A DNA stretch of 64,000 bases, taken from positions 186,001 through 250,000 of the forward strand of contig NZ_JAUOEL010000005.1 of the NCBI RefSeq assembly GCF_030540765.1. The letters are read 5' to 3'. Positions 34,554 to 42,634 of the stretch are shown piece by piece. A model generated the notes under the pieces. The model made no database searches. It was given only the letters and a program-made list of their open reading frames with translations, and had not been told where the DNA came from. The position numbers and the translations under genes were made by a program. Position 1 is the stretch's first letter. Every line of letters begins with the position of its first letter. Source of the DNA: Flavivirga jejuensis. GTDB taxonomy: Bacteria; Bacteroidota; Bacteroidia; Flavobacteriales; Flavobacteriaceae.

Positions 34554-34690
34554 GTGCTACAACAAAGTATATAAAAAATTGCTATTTTTAGCTTAACCAA
34601 TGTTAGTTGCTCGTTTGCTAGCTTCTGATTTTTCTTCGGAAAATCCTCGCAAACAAACACGCAACTTTCCATAGTGTGCCGAGAAGCAAT
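34554..34690 (+). other. attC-like site 4, right core lost
   Basis: It begins with the perfect R''-type end GTGCTACAAC and has the inverted segments TATATAAAAAATTGC... and CGCAACTTTCCATA, but the expected ACGTT core is absent: the text reads CCATAGTGTGCCG. A deletion has removed the junction with the next cassette. Confidence 0.5.
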
Positions 34691-34923
34691 AGACGGCAAC
34701 AATTATCTATTGCATGTTGTAAATAAGATGGTGGAATCTTTTTTTTTAGAAAGACGGCCCACCAAAGTCGTTGTACAGGCGATGGCTTTAAACCACCTAA
34801 AGGTGCTGTAATTAATAGTTATGGTATTGAGCGTTTAGGAGAATCTAATCCAAGAGATTAGCAGGTATGGATAAAGGAGATGAACGAAAGTGAACCATTG
34901 AAGAGGTGTCGAGAAGTTGCGAA
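34691..34923. other. Unassigned remnant before module c3
   Basis: 233 bp with no ORF, starting AGCAATAGACGGCAAC. It includes GATGAACGAAAGTGAACC near the end, which loosely resembles group II intron domain I text. Without a fold or search I cannot assign it. It may be a relic of an inserted element cut by module c3. Confidence 0.3.
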
Positions 34924-35394
34924 CCCCGCTAGCGCGGAAATGTTTTCCGTGCCCGTAAATAAATAAAAGAAGGCTTTTGTAGTGAGGTGAAAGCTTCATA
35001 TAATGGGTTATGTTTAAGATAATGAATCACGGATTAAAAATCCGTGCTATTGGGTTATTTGAAGGACAAACAAGATGTAAATACAGTACCACTAGCATAA
35101 GAGCCATATATAGAAAAGTCGTGAACGATACTAATTTGAACCCATGGGCAACAGTACATACATTGCGCCATTGGTTTGCTACACATTGTATTGAAAACAA
35201 CATAAATATTCGTCATTTACAGAATATGCTAGGACATAGTTCGCCAAAAACAACAGAAATTTATACCACAACTATTGAAATTAACAATAAGACCATTATA
35301 AGTTCATTGGATACTTTATTAAAAAATAATACATTGCATGTATAAACGATATAACCACAATTGGATCACTATTTATTGTAGTTATACAATTGTT
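34924..35394 (+). repeat. Module c3
   Basis: 471 bp, CCCCGCTAGCGCGG to CAATTGTT, almost identical to c1. It is followed by the cassette start GTTACCACAC. Confidence 0.85.
35010..35345 (+). pseudogene. Tyrosine recombinase C-terminal fragment (module c3)
   Basis: 111 codons with HTLRHWF and TTEIYTTT, and the tail ISSLDTLLKNN, in which the Pro of SPLD is Ser. Confidence 0.78.
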
Positions 35395-35403
35395 ACCACA
35401 CAT

Positions 35404-36381
35404 ATGAAAAAAACCTCGCTACTATTATTTTTACTTCTGTCTTTTAATGGATTTAGCCAATCTACAATAGATTGTGATAAAATTCTAATGAAAGAAATAA
35501 ATCTAATTCCAAATGACACAGAAAACCTGAAAAAATTTATCGAAGATTTTTCGCTACTTAAAAGCTGTGGACTTGATGATGGCGATATCGAAGTTTTCTC
35601 AAATGGTCCAATATTAGGAACAATTTTAGTGGAATTAACATCAAATAAAGAAAGTAATTCTAAATTGACATTTCAAATTTTATATGATAAAATATTGAAA
35701 TTCAAAGAATTAGAACAATACGAATTAATCAAAACGACTATTCTTGTTTCTAATGAGTTATCTAAACGACCAGCCGACATAGATAATTGGGAAAAAGACA
35801 AAGTACTTTTGCAAAAACTACAAGTTCCATCGGATTTTATAGATAAATTCTACACTTATTTAAAAGAACATTCTAATCCAGAAAAAACATATAAACAGGT
35901 TTTTACAGATTTTCAAAAAACAAAGAGTATAGAACCAAAACCAAGCGAAAAAGAGCACGGTGGAATTTTTAAAAATGCTGGTAATGTAAATTATAACGAC
36001 CTTTTAAATAAATCCATTGAATTAGAAAAACCGTTGCTTTTGTATTTTACAGGCTATGCCTGTGTAAATGCTAGAAAAATTGAACAATATGTTCTTTCGA
36101 ACAATTCAATTATGGAAAAACTGAAAAATGAGTTTTATTTTGTAAATCTATATGTTGATAATAAAAAGAGTTTACCTGAAGATGAACAGACAAAATCTAA
36201 AAGAAACGGAAAATTAATTAAATACGTTGGACAAAAACATTCAGAATTACAAATAGATAAATTCAAAAACAACTTTCAACCATATTTTGTCATAATTGAT
36301 AAAAATGGCGACAAGATAAAAGAACAAGGATACACAACTGACATAGTGTTATTTGAAAAATTCTTGACTTTAGATAAATAA
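35404..36381 (+). CDS. Exported thioredoxin-fold protein with CxxA site
   Basis: A 325-aa protein. The start at 35404 gives the signal peptide MKKTSLLLFLLLSFNGFSQ; the longer reading would begin inside module c3. Residues about 25-190 are helical and unknown. The C-terminal 120 residues are thioredoxin-like: LEKPLLLYFTGYACVNARKIEQYVLSNN, then FYFVNLYVDNKKSL and PYFVIIDKNGDKIKEQGYT. The redox motif is C-V-N-A instead of C-V-N-C, so disulfide exchange would use one Cys only. It occupies one cassette after module c3; the cassette's right end has been cut by module c4. Confidence 0.7.
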   Translation: MKKTSLLLFLLLSFNGFSQSTIDCDKILMKEINLIPNDTENLKKFIEDFSLLKSCGLDDGDIEVFSNGPILGTILVELTSNKESNSKLTFQILYDKILKFKELEQYELIKTTILVSNELSKRPADIDNWEKDKVLLQKLQVPSDFIDKFYTYLKEHSNPEKTYKQVFTDFQKTKSIEPKPSEKEHGGIFKNAGNVNYNDLLNKSIELEKPLLLYFTGYACVNARKIEQYVLSNNSIMEKLKNEFYFVNLYVDNKKSLPEDEQTKSKRNGKLIKYVGQKHSELQIDKFKNNFQPYFVIIDKNGDKIKEQGYTTDIVLFEKFLTLDK

Positions 36382-36414
36382 AATTAATTGCTAGGTACGA
36401 GTCTACTTACGAAA

Positions 36415-36884
36415 CCCGCTAGCGCGGAAATGTTTTCCGTGCCCGTAAATAAATAAAAGAAGGTTTTTGTAGTGAGGTGAAAGCTTCATATAATGGGTTA
36501 TGTTTAAGATAATGAATCACGGATTAAAAATCCGTGCTATTGGGCTATTTGAAGGACAAACAAGATGTAAATACAGTACCACTAGCATAAGAGCCATATA
36601 TAGAAAAGTCGTGAACGATACTAATTTGAACCCATGGGCAACAGTACATACATTGCGCCATTGGTTTGCTACACATTGTATTGAAAACAACATAAATATT
36701 CGTCATTTACAGAATATGCTAGGACATAGTTTGCCAAAAACGACAGAAATTTATACCACAACTATTGAAATTAACAATAAGACCATTATATGTCCATTGG
36801 ATGCTTTATTAAAAAGTAATACATTGCATCTATAAACGATATAACCACAATTGGATCACTATTTATTGTAGTTATACAATTGTT
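36415..36884 (+). repeat. Module c4
   Basis: 470 bp starting CCCGCTAGCGCGG inside attC-type sequence (GCTAGGTACGAGTCTACTTACGAAA) and ending CAATTGTT before the cassette start GTTATAGGC. Confidence 0.85.
36500..36835 (+). pseudogene. Tyrosine recombinase C-terminal fragment (module c4)
   Basis: 111 codons with [21 protein letters not shown] (Ser to Leu change) and ICPLDALL. The sequence is otherwise as in c1. Confidence 0.78.
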
Positions 36885-36911
36885 ATAGGCAAGCAGAACA
36901 CCCAACCAACA

Positions 36912-37982
36912 TTGAACATAACACCATACATATTTGAACCCGAAAAAAGTATTGAAGTTTACAAGAAAACTTCTGAATACTTATTGGAAAATCCTAACAT
37001 AAAAGAAAAGGTAGAAGAATTAGGTTGGTTTTATCACATAATTGGAATGACAATTCCTCAAAACTGGGATAATTTTTGGTCTGGACACATATTTCCATTT
37101 TCGGAATCTTGGGAAGAACTTCAAATCTCATTTAATTTAGTTTGTTTCGGACTTTACAAACAAGCTTTTGTCTCATTACGAAGTGCACTCGAATTAGGAA
37201 TGTTATCTGTCTATTACAATATCAATGATGAGGGACATAAAATGGTACAAGATTGGCTTTCATCAAAAGATTCCAATGATGCAAATACACCAAGAGCAGG
37301 TGCTATTTGGAAAGTACTATTATCAAATAATAATATTCAGAAATTTAACGAAGAGCATAATTTAAAAAAGAAATTTGAGGAACTCGGATTTTTACATAAT
37401 TACGTTCATACTAAAGGTAATAAGTACTCAAATAAACTTGGGCGATTAAAAAGTAATTCTCAAACTTTTGAGCCAGACTTAATCGATTCTTGGCTGAATA
37501 CTTATGAAAAAATTGCTTCAATAGTTTGTTCACTTCATTTACTAAAATACCCAATAGCAGTAGTGAAATATGACTATTCAAGAAAATTCGGAATCGACAT
37601 CCCAAGTTTTGGTGGATTAGAAACATTTAACATCGAGAAAATCAGGAAGATTCTTCCTGAACACTATTTAGAGAGTATCGAAAAAATTGCTGAAACTGAT
37701 ATTTCAACACAAGAAACTATTAAAGAAATAAAGTCTTTTCCAGACAAAACAGAGGAAGAACTTGAGGAACAAGTTCTGTTTATTGAGAAATTGACTATCG
37801 AAGGCTGTGGATTTAAGAAGTGGCTTGAACAACAAAATGATTTACTTAAACTATTCAATGAAAAAGAATTTAGCGAAGTAATGATAAATCGAATAGAAGT
37901 TCTAAAAAAATGGTCTATTGACAATGATTATTACGACAAAACTAAACTTGACAAATACAAGAAAAAAAAGGAATCTGAATGA
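36912..37982 (+). CDS. Hypothetical helical protein (356 aa)
   Basis: A soluble, mostly helical protein starting with TTG (MNITPYIFEPEKSIEVYKK). Motifs such as KQAFVSLRSALELGMLSVYYNI and ELGFLHNYVHTKGNKYSNKLG resemble HEPN- or Abi-like helical proteins of mobile islands, and the C-terminus is strongly charged. There is no TM helix or signal. The cassette begins GTTATAGGC. Its right end GCTTACAAC (37990) is only a partial complement, so the cassette ends are mismatched or mutated. Function unknown; a defence role would be speculation. Confidence 0.58.
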   Translation: MNITPYIFEPEKSIEVYKKTSEYLLENPNIKEKVEELGWFYHIIGMTIPQNWDNFWSGHIFPFSESWEELQISFNLVCFGLYKQAFVSLRSALELGMLSVYYNINDEGHKMVQDWLSSKDSNDANTPRAGAIWKVLLSNNNIQKFNEEHNLKKKFEELGFLHNYVHTKGNKYSNKLGRLKSNSQTFEPDLIDSWLNTYEKIASIVCSLHLLKYPIAVVKYDYSRKFGIDIPSFGGLETFNIEKIRKILPEHYLESIEKIAETDISTQETIKEIKSFPDKTEEELEEQVLFIEKLTIEGCGFKKWLEQQNDLLKLFNEKEFSEVMINRIEVLKKWSIDNDYYDKTKLDKYKKKKESE

Positions 37983-37989
37983 AAAGCCA

Positions 37990-38125
37990 GCTTACAACAA
38001 CGTGTATAATTAATGGCTGGTTCTCGCCTACTTACGAAAATCCTTGCGGATTTTCTATTCGGTTTTTATTTGCTAAATTAGGTGCTGAAACACGCCACTA
38101 ATCATACACAAAACCGTTGGGCATA
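37990..38125 (+). other. attC-like site 5 with canonical core GTTGGGC
   Basis: The left arm GTGTATAATTAATGGC pairs with the right arm GCCACTAATCATACAC across about 70 nt that contain an inner hairpin (AAAATCC/GGATTTT). The right core GTTGGGC fits the integron consensus GTTRRRY exactly. Confidence 0.75.
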
Positions 38126-38136
38126 ATGCAAAATAC

Positions 38137-38895
38137 ATGAGAATACCAATCTATATATTACTTATTATAATATCCATTAAAGGATATAGTCAAAAAACAC
38201 AGGGAATATATAATTACCATTTTGACTCTGGAGGTGATGTTATTAGCTACAACGAGTTAAGATTGTATCTGATGAAAAATATGACATTCAAACTATATGA
38301 AATAGATAGAGATAATAACTCCGGGGATACGATTTTGGTGTCGTTGGGGAAGTATTATAAAAACAAGGATACAATAAGTTTTGTTTCTCCTCTTCCAGAC
38401 AATGAAGATGTACTGTTTTATCCAACAAGTAACAACTATAAAAAGAAAGACTCTTTAAGAATATCATTCCATCAAAAAGGTAATAATTTTTATGCTAACG
38501 TAAATAGTCTTTCTTTTTTTTCTATCGACAGTGCTAATGAAAGAACAAATATTGTTCCCTATGACACTATACCTATATCTGATTTCAATAAATTAATGTC
38601 ATACGAAGACCTAGATCTTTATTTCTCTTATTTCTTGAGGCTACCTAAGCAAAGTAAGTATTTAATGATTTGTTCCGACAAAGAAAGAGTTGCTCTAAAA
38701 GGTTGTATTACTCTTAATTTATCAGAATTTAGAATAAATGATATAGCCATGAGAAAGGAAAAAGTGAATTCTTTCAATTTCCGATATATTAATTTTTTAG
38801 ATTTCACAAACTTTAAGTTTATTCTTAAAAGGAAGGAATTAATTTCAGTAAACCGTATTTTTCCCGAAGGAGTCATAACATTTATAAAAGAATAG
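38137..38895 (+). CDS. Exported hypothetical protein (252 aa)
   Basis: A 252-aa protein with signal peptide MRIPIYILLIIISIKGYSQ, then a mixed strand region (KTQGIYNYHFDSGGDVISYNELRLYLM) and a second half with SYEDLDLYFSYFLRLPKQSKYLMICSDKER. No family is recognised. It lies in a cassette starting GTTGGGCATA. The expected end TATGCCCAAC is cut after TATGCCC by module c5, directly inside the recombination site. Confidence 0.58.
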   Translation: MRIPIYILLIIISIKGYSQKTQGIYNYHFDSGGDVISYNELRLYLMKNMTFKLYEIDRDNNSGDTILVSLGKYYKNKDTISFVSPLPDNEDVLFYPTSNNYKKKDSLRISFHQKGNNFYANVNSLSFFSIDSANERTNIVPYDTIPISDFNKLMSYEDLDLYFSYFLRLPKQSKYLMICSDKERVALKGCITLNLSEFRINDIAMRKEKVNSFNFRYINFLDFTNFKFILKRKELISVNRIFPEGVITFIKE

Positions 38896-38903
38896 TCACT
38901 ATG

Positions 38904-39382
38904 CCCCGCTAGCGCGGAAATGTTTTCCGTGCCCGTAAATAAATAAAAGAAGGCTTTTGTAGTGAGGTGAAAGCTTCATATAATGGGTTGTTTAAGATAA
39001 TGAATCACGGATTAAAAATCCGTGCTATTGGGCTATTTGAAGGACAAACAAGATGTAAATACAGTACCACTAGCATAAGAGTCATATATAGAAAAGTCGT
39101 GAACGATACTAATTTGAACCCATGGGCAACAGTACATACATTGCGCCATTGGTTTGCTACACATTGCATTGTATTGAAAACAACATAAATATTCGTCATT
39201 TACAGAATATGCTAGGACATAGTTCGCCAAAAACGACAGAAATTTATACCAAAACTATTGAAATTAACAATAAGACCATTATAAGTCCATTGGATTGGAT
39301 GCTTTATTAAAAAGTAATACATTGCATGTATAAACGATATAACCACAATAGAATCACTATTTATTGTAGTTATACAATTGTT
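38904..39382 (+). repeat. Module c5
   Basis: 479 bp. It is inserted in the R''-type end of the preceding cassette (TATGCC|CCGCTAGC) and ends CAATTGTT before GTTATGCATAA. It differs by two 5-bp duplications (CATTG at ~39167 and TTGGA at ~39290) and loss of 4 bases in GGTTATGTTT. Confidence 0.85.
38967..39310 (+). pseudogene. Frameshifted tyrosine recombinase fragment (module c5)
   Basis: A tandem duplication CATTGCATTG shifts the frame after RHWFATHCI. The rest ([27 protein letters not shown]) continues in another frame, and a second duplication changes the tail to SPLDWMLY. It is clearly inactive. Confidence 0.8.
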
Positions 39383-39398
39383 ATGCATAATAAGAAAT

Positions 39399-39989
39399 AT
39401 GGAACAAAAAATATATAATAGTTTTTTAGAATTCATGGGGAATCCCACTTCTTATGAAAAACCATCCAAAGCACTCATCAATAAGTACAAAGAAAAGTTT
39501 ATGGGAAGCAATGATACTGTTGATATTATTAATTTTATCTGGAGAAAGGATGGACTTTGTTCATATAAATCTGGACTTTTCAGTTTAGTAAACCCAGATC
39601 ATTATAATGATATAGCAAGAAAGTTCCCTGACATTTCAGATAATGCACTGGTATTTGCAAAATCTGCTACTGGATGTTTATTTATATTAGAAGAATATTC
39701 ATTTGGCAAAGTAATTATGCATTTAAACGTTCACTATGGAACAAGTGAAGTTATTGCAAATGAGTTTGACATGCTATTTGAATGGAATTTACCTGCAACC
39801 TTTTTCTGGAAAAACGATTGCTTTGGAAGCGTGGAGTTGAAAGTAATAGAAAAAAGTAACTCCATTACATGGGATGAATGCTATGCATTTGTTCCTTCTA
39901 TTTCACTTGGAGGTTCAAAATCTATCTCTAAAATGGAACCTGTTAAAGTGTTGGAACATTTAGAATTCCTTGCTCAAACGCTTAAATAA
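39399..39989 (+). CDS. GAD-like/DUF1851 (Tdi1-type) immunity protein homologue
   Basis: A 196-aa soluble protein. The N-terminal GAD-like half has SKALINKYKEKFMGSNDTVDIINFIWRKDGLCSYKSGLFSLVNPDHYNDI, matching the pattern KYKExxPxxLxxfWxxxGxxxyxxGLfWlvNPdeY. The second half (DUF1851) has ALVFAKSATGCLFILEE and a final ISLGGSKSISKMEPVKVLEHLEFLAQ. Family members include the type VI secretion immunity protein Tdi1. The start is the ATG at 39399. The cassette ends match perfectly (GTTATGCA at 39380, TGCATAAC at 39993-40000). No cognate toxin is nearby, so it is an orphan immunity gene. Confidence 0.75.
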   Translation: MEQKIYNSFLEFMGNPTSYEKPSKALINKYKEKFMGSNDTVDIINFIWRKDGLCSYKSGLFSLVNPDHYNDIARKFPDISDNALVFAKSATGCLFILEEYSFGKVIMHLNVHYGTSEVIANEFDMLFEWNLPATFFWKNDCFGSVELKVIEKSNSITWDECYAFVPSISLGGSKSISKMEPVKVLEHLEFLAQTLK

Positions 39990-39992
39990 AAA

Positions 39993-40048
39993 TGCATAAC
40001 ACTATGTAAAAAGCATTAAAACGACTTTTTACATTAACCGTTAGTAGC
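39993..40048 (+). other. attC-like site 6
   Basis: 56 bp: TGCATAAC, stem ATGTAAAAAG/CTTTTTACAT, core GTTAGTAGC. Nearly identical to sites 7 and 8. Confidence 0.8.
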
Positions 40049-40068
40049 AATGACCAATTTAAACTGAA

Positions 40069-40431
40069 ATGATAGATAGACCAATAACACACCTAGTAAT
40101 TAACGAAATAGGAATAGAAGAAGAAGAGATTCTTGTCGGAGCTACTGACAATGAAAGATGGAGGTGGGATATGGAAGATGAAGTCGAGACGGGTGCTAAC
40201 TCGAAAACCATTGTTTATGTGACCTTAACAGATAATGGTAAAGGCTATGCAGTTTCTGAAAATGCGGGTTTTCATGCTTCACCTGGAGACCCAACAAGAG
40301 AGGTTGCAATGTCTAACCTAGTTGAATTGTTTGAAATTGCTTGGTCTATTAAGAACGATAATCTTGATTATAAAGACGCTAGAGAAAAATATTTTGGAAA
40401 GAAAATAAAAAAAACTACTAACACTATGTAA
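40069..40431 (+). CDS. Hypothetical protein (120 aa), cassette cargo
   Basis: An acidic protein with MIDRPITHLVINEIGIEEEEILVGATDNERWRWDMED, then ENAGFHASPGDPTREVAMSNLVELFEIAWS. The last residues (TNTM) are encoded by the attC-like site itself. No family is recognised. Its size, charge and neighbours fit a small immunity protein, but this is not shown. The cassette ends match: GTTAGTAG at 40040 and CTACTAAC at 40415. Confidence 0.6.
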   Translation: MIDRPITHLVINEIGIEEEEILVGATDNERWRWDMEDEVETGANSKTIVYVTLTDNGKGYAVSENAGFHASPGDPTREVAMSNLVELFEIAWSIKNDNLDYKDAREKYFGKKIKKTTNTM

Positions 40432-40470
40432 AAAGTATTAAAACGACTTTTTACATTTAACGTTATGTAC
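40415..40470 (+). other. attC-like site 7
   Basis: 56 bp: CTACTAAC, stem ATGTAAAAAG/CTTTTTACAT, core GTTATGTAC. Confidence 0.8.
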
Positions 40471-40480
40471 AATAGAACAA

Positions 40481-41041
40481 ATGAAACCTAACCAGCTTGA
40501 TATAGACGATCTTCAGGATATTGGAAAATATATGTTTTCCATAGCAAATGGGAATCATATTCTAAGGTATTCAGAAATGGAATATCGGGATTTTTTAATA
40601 AAGTCACCTAATACAATCGTAGACCTCTTAATAATATATTATGCAAGCTCAAATTGGGGGTGTGATGATGCTAGAATGTTCGAAAACTATGATGAACAAT
40701 GGTTAACGGAAAAAATAGATGCGAGATTCAATAGTTCATTGGATTTCAAATTGCCAGATTTTAGTTACGCGAATTTACAACCGTATCAGCAAGTAGTAAT
40801 TGACTTAACTAAAGAAATAATCAATGAGGAAAAGGGCTTTTCAACCCTATTAAATACTGGAACACCTATTGAAAGAATCTATGCAGTTCTAGCTTGTAAT
40901 ATAGATATTGACAAAAAGGACAACAAAGTCAAGAATAAAGCTCATGCGATAGCTAGGGCAATTGAAATGTATAAAACTTTAATCCTTGGAGGCTATGAAC
41001 CTTCAGAACCATTTGAAGATTGGGAATTAATAATTTATTAA
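40481..41041 (+). CDS. Hypothetical protein (186 aa), cassette cargo
   Basis: A soluble protein with MKPNQLDIDDLQDIGKYMFSIANGNHILRYSEMEYRDFLIKSPNT, then WGCDDARMFENYDEQWLTEKIDARF and a helical C-terminus KNKAHAIARAIEMYKTLILGGYEPSEPFEDWELIIY. No family is recognised; it may be an immunity-like protein. The cassette ends match over nine bases (GTTATGTAC at 40462, GTACATAAC at 41043). Confidence 0.6.
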   Translation: MKPNQLDIDDLQDIGKYMFSIANGNHILRYSEMEYRDFLIKSPNTIVDLLIIYYASSNWGCDDARMFENYDEQWLTEKIDARFNSSLDFKLPDFSYANLQPYQQVVIDLTKEIINEEKGFSTLLNTGTPIERIYAVLACNIDIDKKDNKVKNKAHAIARAIEMYKTLILGGYEPSEPFEDWELIIY

Positions 41042-41042
41042 A

Positions 41043-41098
41043 GTACATAACACTATGTAAAAAGCATTAAAACGCCTTTTTACATTAAACGTTATGCA
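41043..41098 (+). other. attC-like site 8
   Basis: 56 bp: GTACATAAC, stem ATGTAAAAAG/CTTTTTACAT, core GTTATGCAAAACC. Confidence 0.8.
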
Positions 41099-41125
41099 AA
41101 ACCTTAAAAAAAAGCGTAACTACAA

Positions 41126-41686
41126 TTGAGTATTAAGTTAAGAGAACATATTGAAGAGATTACACCAATTTCCGATTCGGAATTTGAATATGTCCTTTCT
41201 CATTTCAAGGTAAAGAAATTAAAAAAACATCAATTCCTAATTCAAAATGGGAATTTGGTCAAGGATGACCATTTTGTAGTAAACGGACTTTTAAAAGCCT
41301 ACTATACAAATGACGAAGGAAAAGAACACATTTTACAATTCGCAAAGGAAGATTGGTGGATTACCGATTATCAAGCGTATTTCAAAAAAATTAAAGCAAC
41401 AACGAACATAGATTGTTTGGAAGACTGCGAAGTACTTTGTCTATCGCTTCACAATAGAGATAAACTTTGTGCAGAACTTCAAAAAATCGAACATTTCTTT
41501 AGAGTAAAATCTAATTTTGGCTATATAGCACTACAACGAAGGATTTTGTCGCTTCTTGACCAAGACGCCAAAGGTAGATATGAAGAATTGGTTTCCCTTT
41601 ATCCATCTTTACTACAAAGAGTGCCGAAAACCATATTGGCATCCTACCTTGGAGTTTCAAGAGAAACATTGAGCCGACTTTCCTAA
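41126..41686 (+). CDS. Crp/Fnr-family transcriptional regulator
   Basis: A 186-aa regulator starting with TTG. The cNMP-binding beta-roll at residues 20-115 includes FLIQNGNLVKDDHFVVNGLLKAYYTNDEGKEHILQFAKEDWW, and the C-terminal HTH is VPKTILASYLGVSRETLSRLS. The usual Arg-Ser of true cAMP-binding CRPs is not present, so the ligand is unknown. It lies in the same cassette as the DJ-1 gene 94 bp downstream and probably regulates it. A two-gene regulator-enzyme cassette is unusual. Confidence 0.86.
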   Translation: MSIKLREHIEEITPISDSEFEYVLSHFKVKKLKKHQFLIQNGNLVKDDHFVVNGLLKAYYTNDEGKEHILQFAKEDWWITDYQAYFKKIKATTNIDCLEDCEVLCLSLHNRDKLCAELQKIEHFFRVKSNFGYIALQRRILSLLDQDAKGRYEELVSLYPSLLQRVPKTILASYLGVSRETLSRLS

Positions 41687-41780
41687 AATGTGATTTACAT
41701 CACAAAAAATTCGTGATTTATGTCCTGTGTCAACCTGTAAAGGTTTAGCAACTTTGTATCATCAATTTAAAACAAGTAAT

Positions 41781-42581
41781 ATGAAAATATTAGCAAAAAC
41801 AATTACAACAGGTTTAATGGTCATTGCAGGTTGCATCATTTTATCTGTTTCAAACAAAGTAACTGCACAAACTAAAAATCAAAATAAGATGAAAAAGAAA
41901 GTTTTATTTGTGGTGACGAGTCACGACAAAAAAGGTAACACAGGCGAAAAAACAGGTTATTATTTAAGTGAGGTCTCACATCCTTGGGAAGTATTACATT
42001 CTGCAGGTTATGAAATAGACTTTGTAAGCCCGAAAGGTGGAAAAGCACCTGTTGACGGTTTCAATATGAACGACCCGATTAACAAAAAGTTTTGGGATAA
42101 CGAAACGTACCGAAACAAAATTGAAAATACTATGAAACCGAGCGAAGTAAATTCAAAAGATTATGTAGCTATACACTATGCAGGCGGACACGGAACAATG
42201 TGGGATTTCGCAGAAAATGAACAAATCGCCTCAATTGCAAGTAAGATTTATGAAAACCAAGGTGTTGTAAGTGCAGTTTGTCACGGGCCAGCGGGACTTG
42301 TCAATATCAAATTGACTAATGGAAAATATCTTGTGGATGGTAAAAAAGTAAATGCGTTTACGAATGAAGAAGAAGTTGCAGTCGGACTTGAAAAAGTAGT
42401 TCCTTACTTGTTGGAAAGTAAGTTGATTGAAAGGGATGCTATTTTTGAAAAATCAGGACTTTGGCAAAAACACGTTACCGTTGACCAAAGATTGATTACA
42501 GGACAAAATCCACAATCAGCCGAAGGAGTTGGACAAGCAACACTTGCGGAATTAAAAAAATTGGAACTTGTAAATCAATAG
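41781..42581 (+). CDS. Exported DJ-1/PfpI-family protein (Hsp31-like)
   Basis: A 266-aa protein. I start at the ATG 41781, which begins the signal peptide MKILAKTITTGLMVIAGCIILSVSNKVTAQ; a longer reading has no leader. The DJ-1 fold shows KKKVLFVVTSHDKKGNTGEKTGYYLSEVSHPWEVL with the active-site Glu, IHYAGGHGTMWDF, and the nucleophile elbow VVSAVCHGPAGLVN with Cys. The C-terminal part has VTVDQRLITGQNPQSAEGVGQATL. Homologues act as glyoxalase III or chaperones. The exported location is unusual and fits envelope stress by reactive aldehydes, an inference. Confidence 0.86.
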   Translation: MKILAKTITTGLMVIAGCIILSVSNKVTAQTKNQNKMKKKVLFVVTSHDKKGNTGEKTGYYLSEVSHPWEVLHSAGYEIDFVSPKGGKAPVDGFNMNDPINKKFWDNETYRNKIENTMKPSEVNSKDYVAIHYAGGHGTMWDFAENEQIASIASKIYENQGVVSAVCHGPAGLVNIKLTNGKYLVDGKKVNAFTNEEEVAVGLEKVVPYLLESKLIERDAIFEKSGLWQKHVTVDQRLITGQNPQSAEGVGQATLAELKKLELVNQ

Positions 42582-42608
42582 TTTGTGGAAAATAAAAATA
42601 AAAAGGCA

Positions 42609-42634
42609 GTGCATAACAATGGTAACCGTTGCAC
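42609..42634 (+). other. attC-like site 9, minimal form
   Basis: GTGCATAAC matches the cassette start GTTATGCA (41091) over eight bases, and is followed by the short palindrome GGTAACC and core GTTGCAC. Confidence 0.65.

Noticed and set aside
29584-36835. Recombinase fragments as functional small integrases
   Set aside because: They lack the N-terminal DNA-binding domain and the first catalytic Arg, and two copies are frameshifted.
39005-39230. Minus-strand ORFs opposite module c5 (and the same opposite c6)
   Set aside because: They mirror the recombinase fragment in antisense, lack start context and differ only as the module does.
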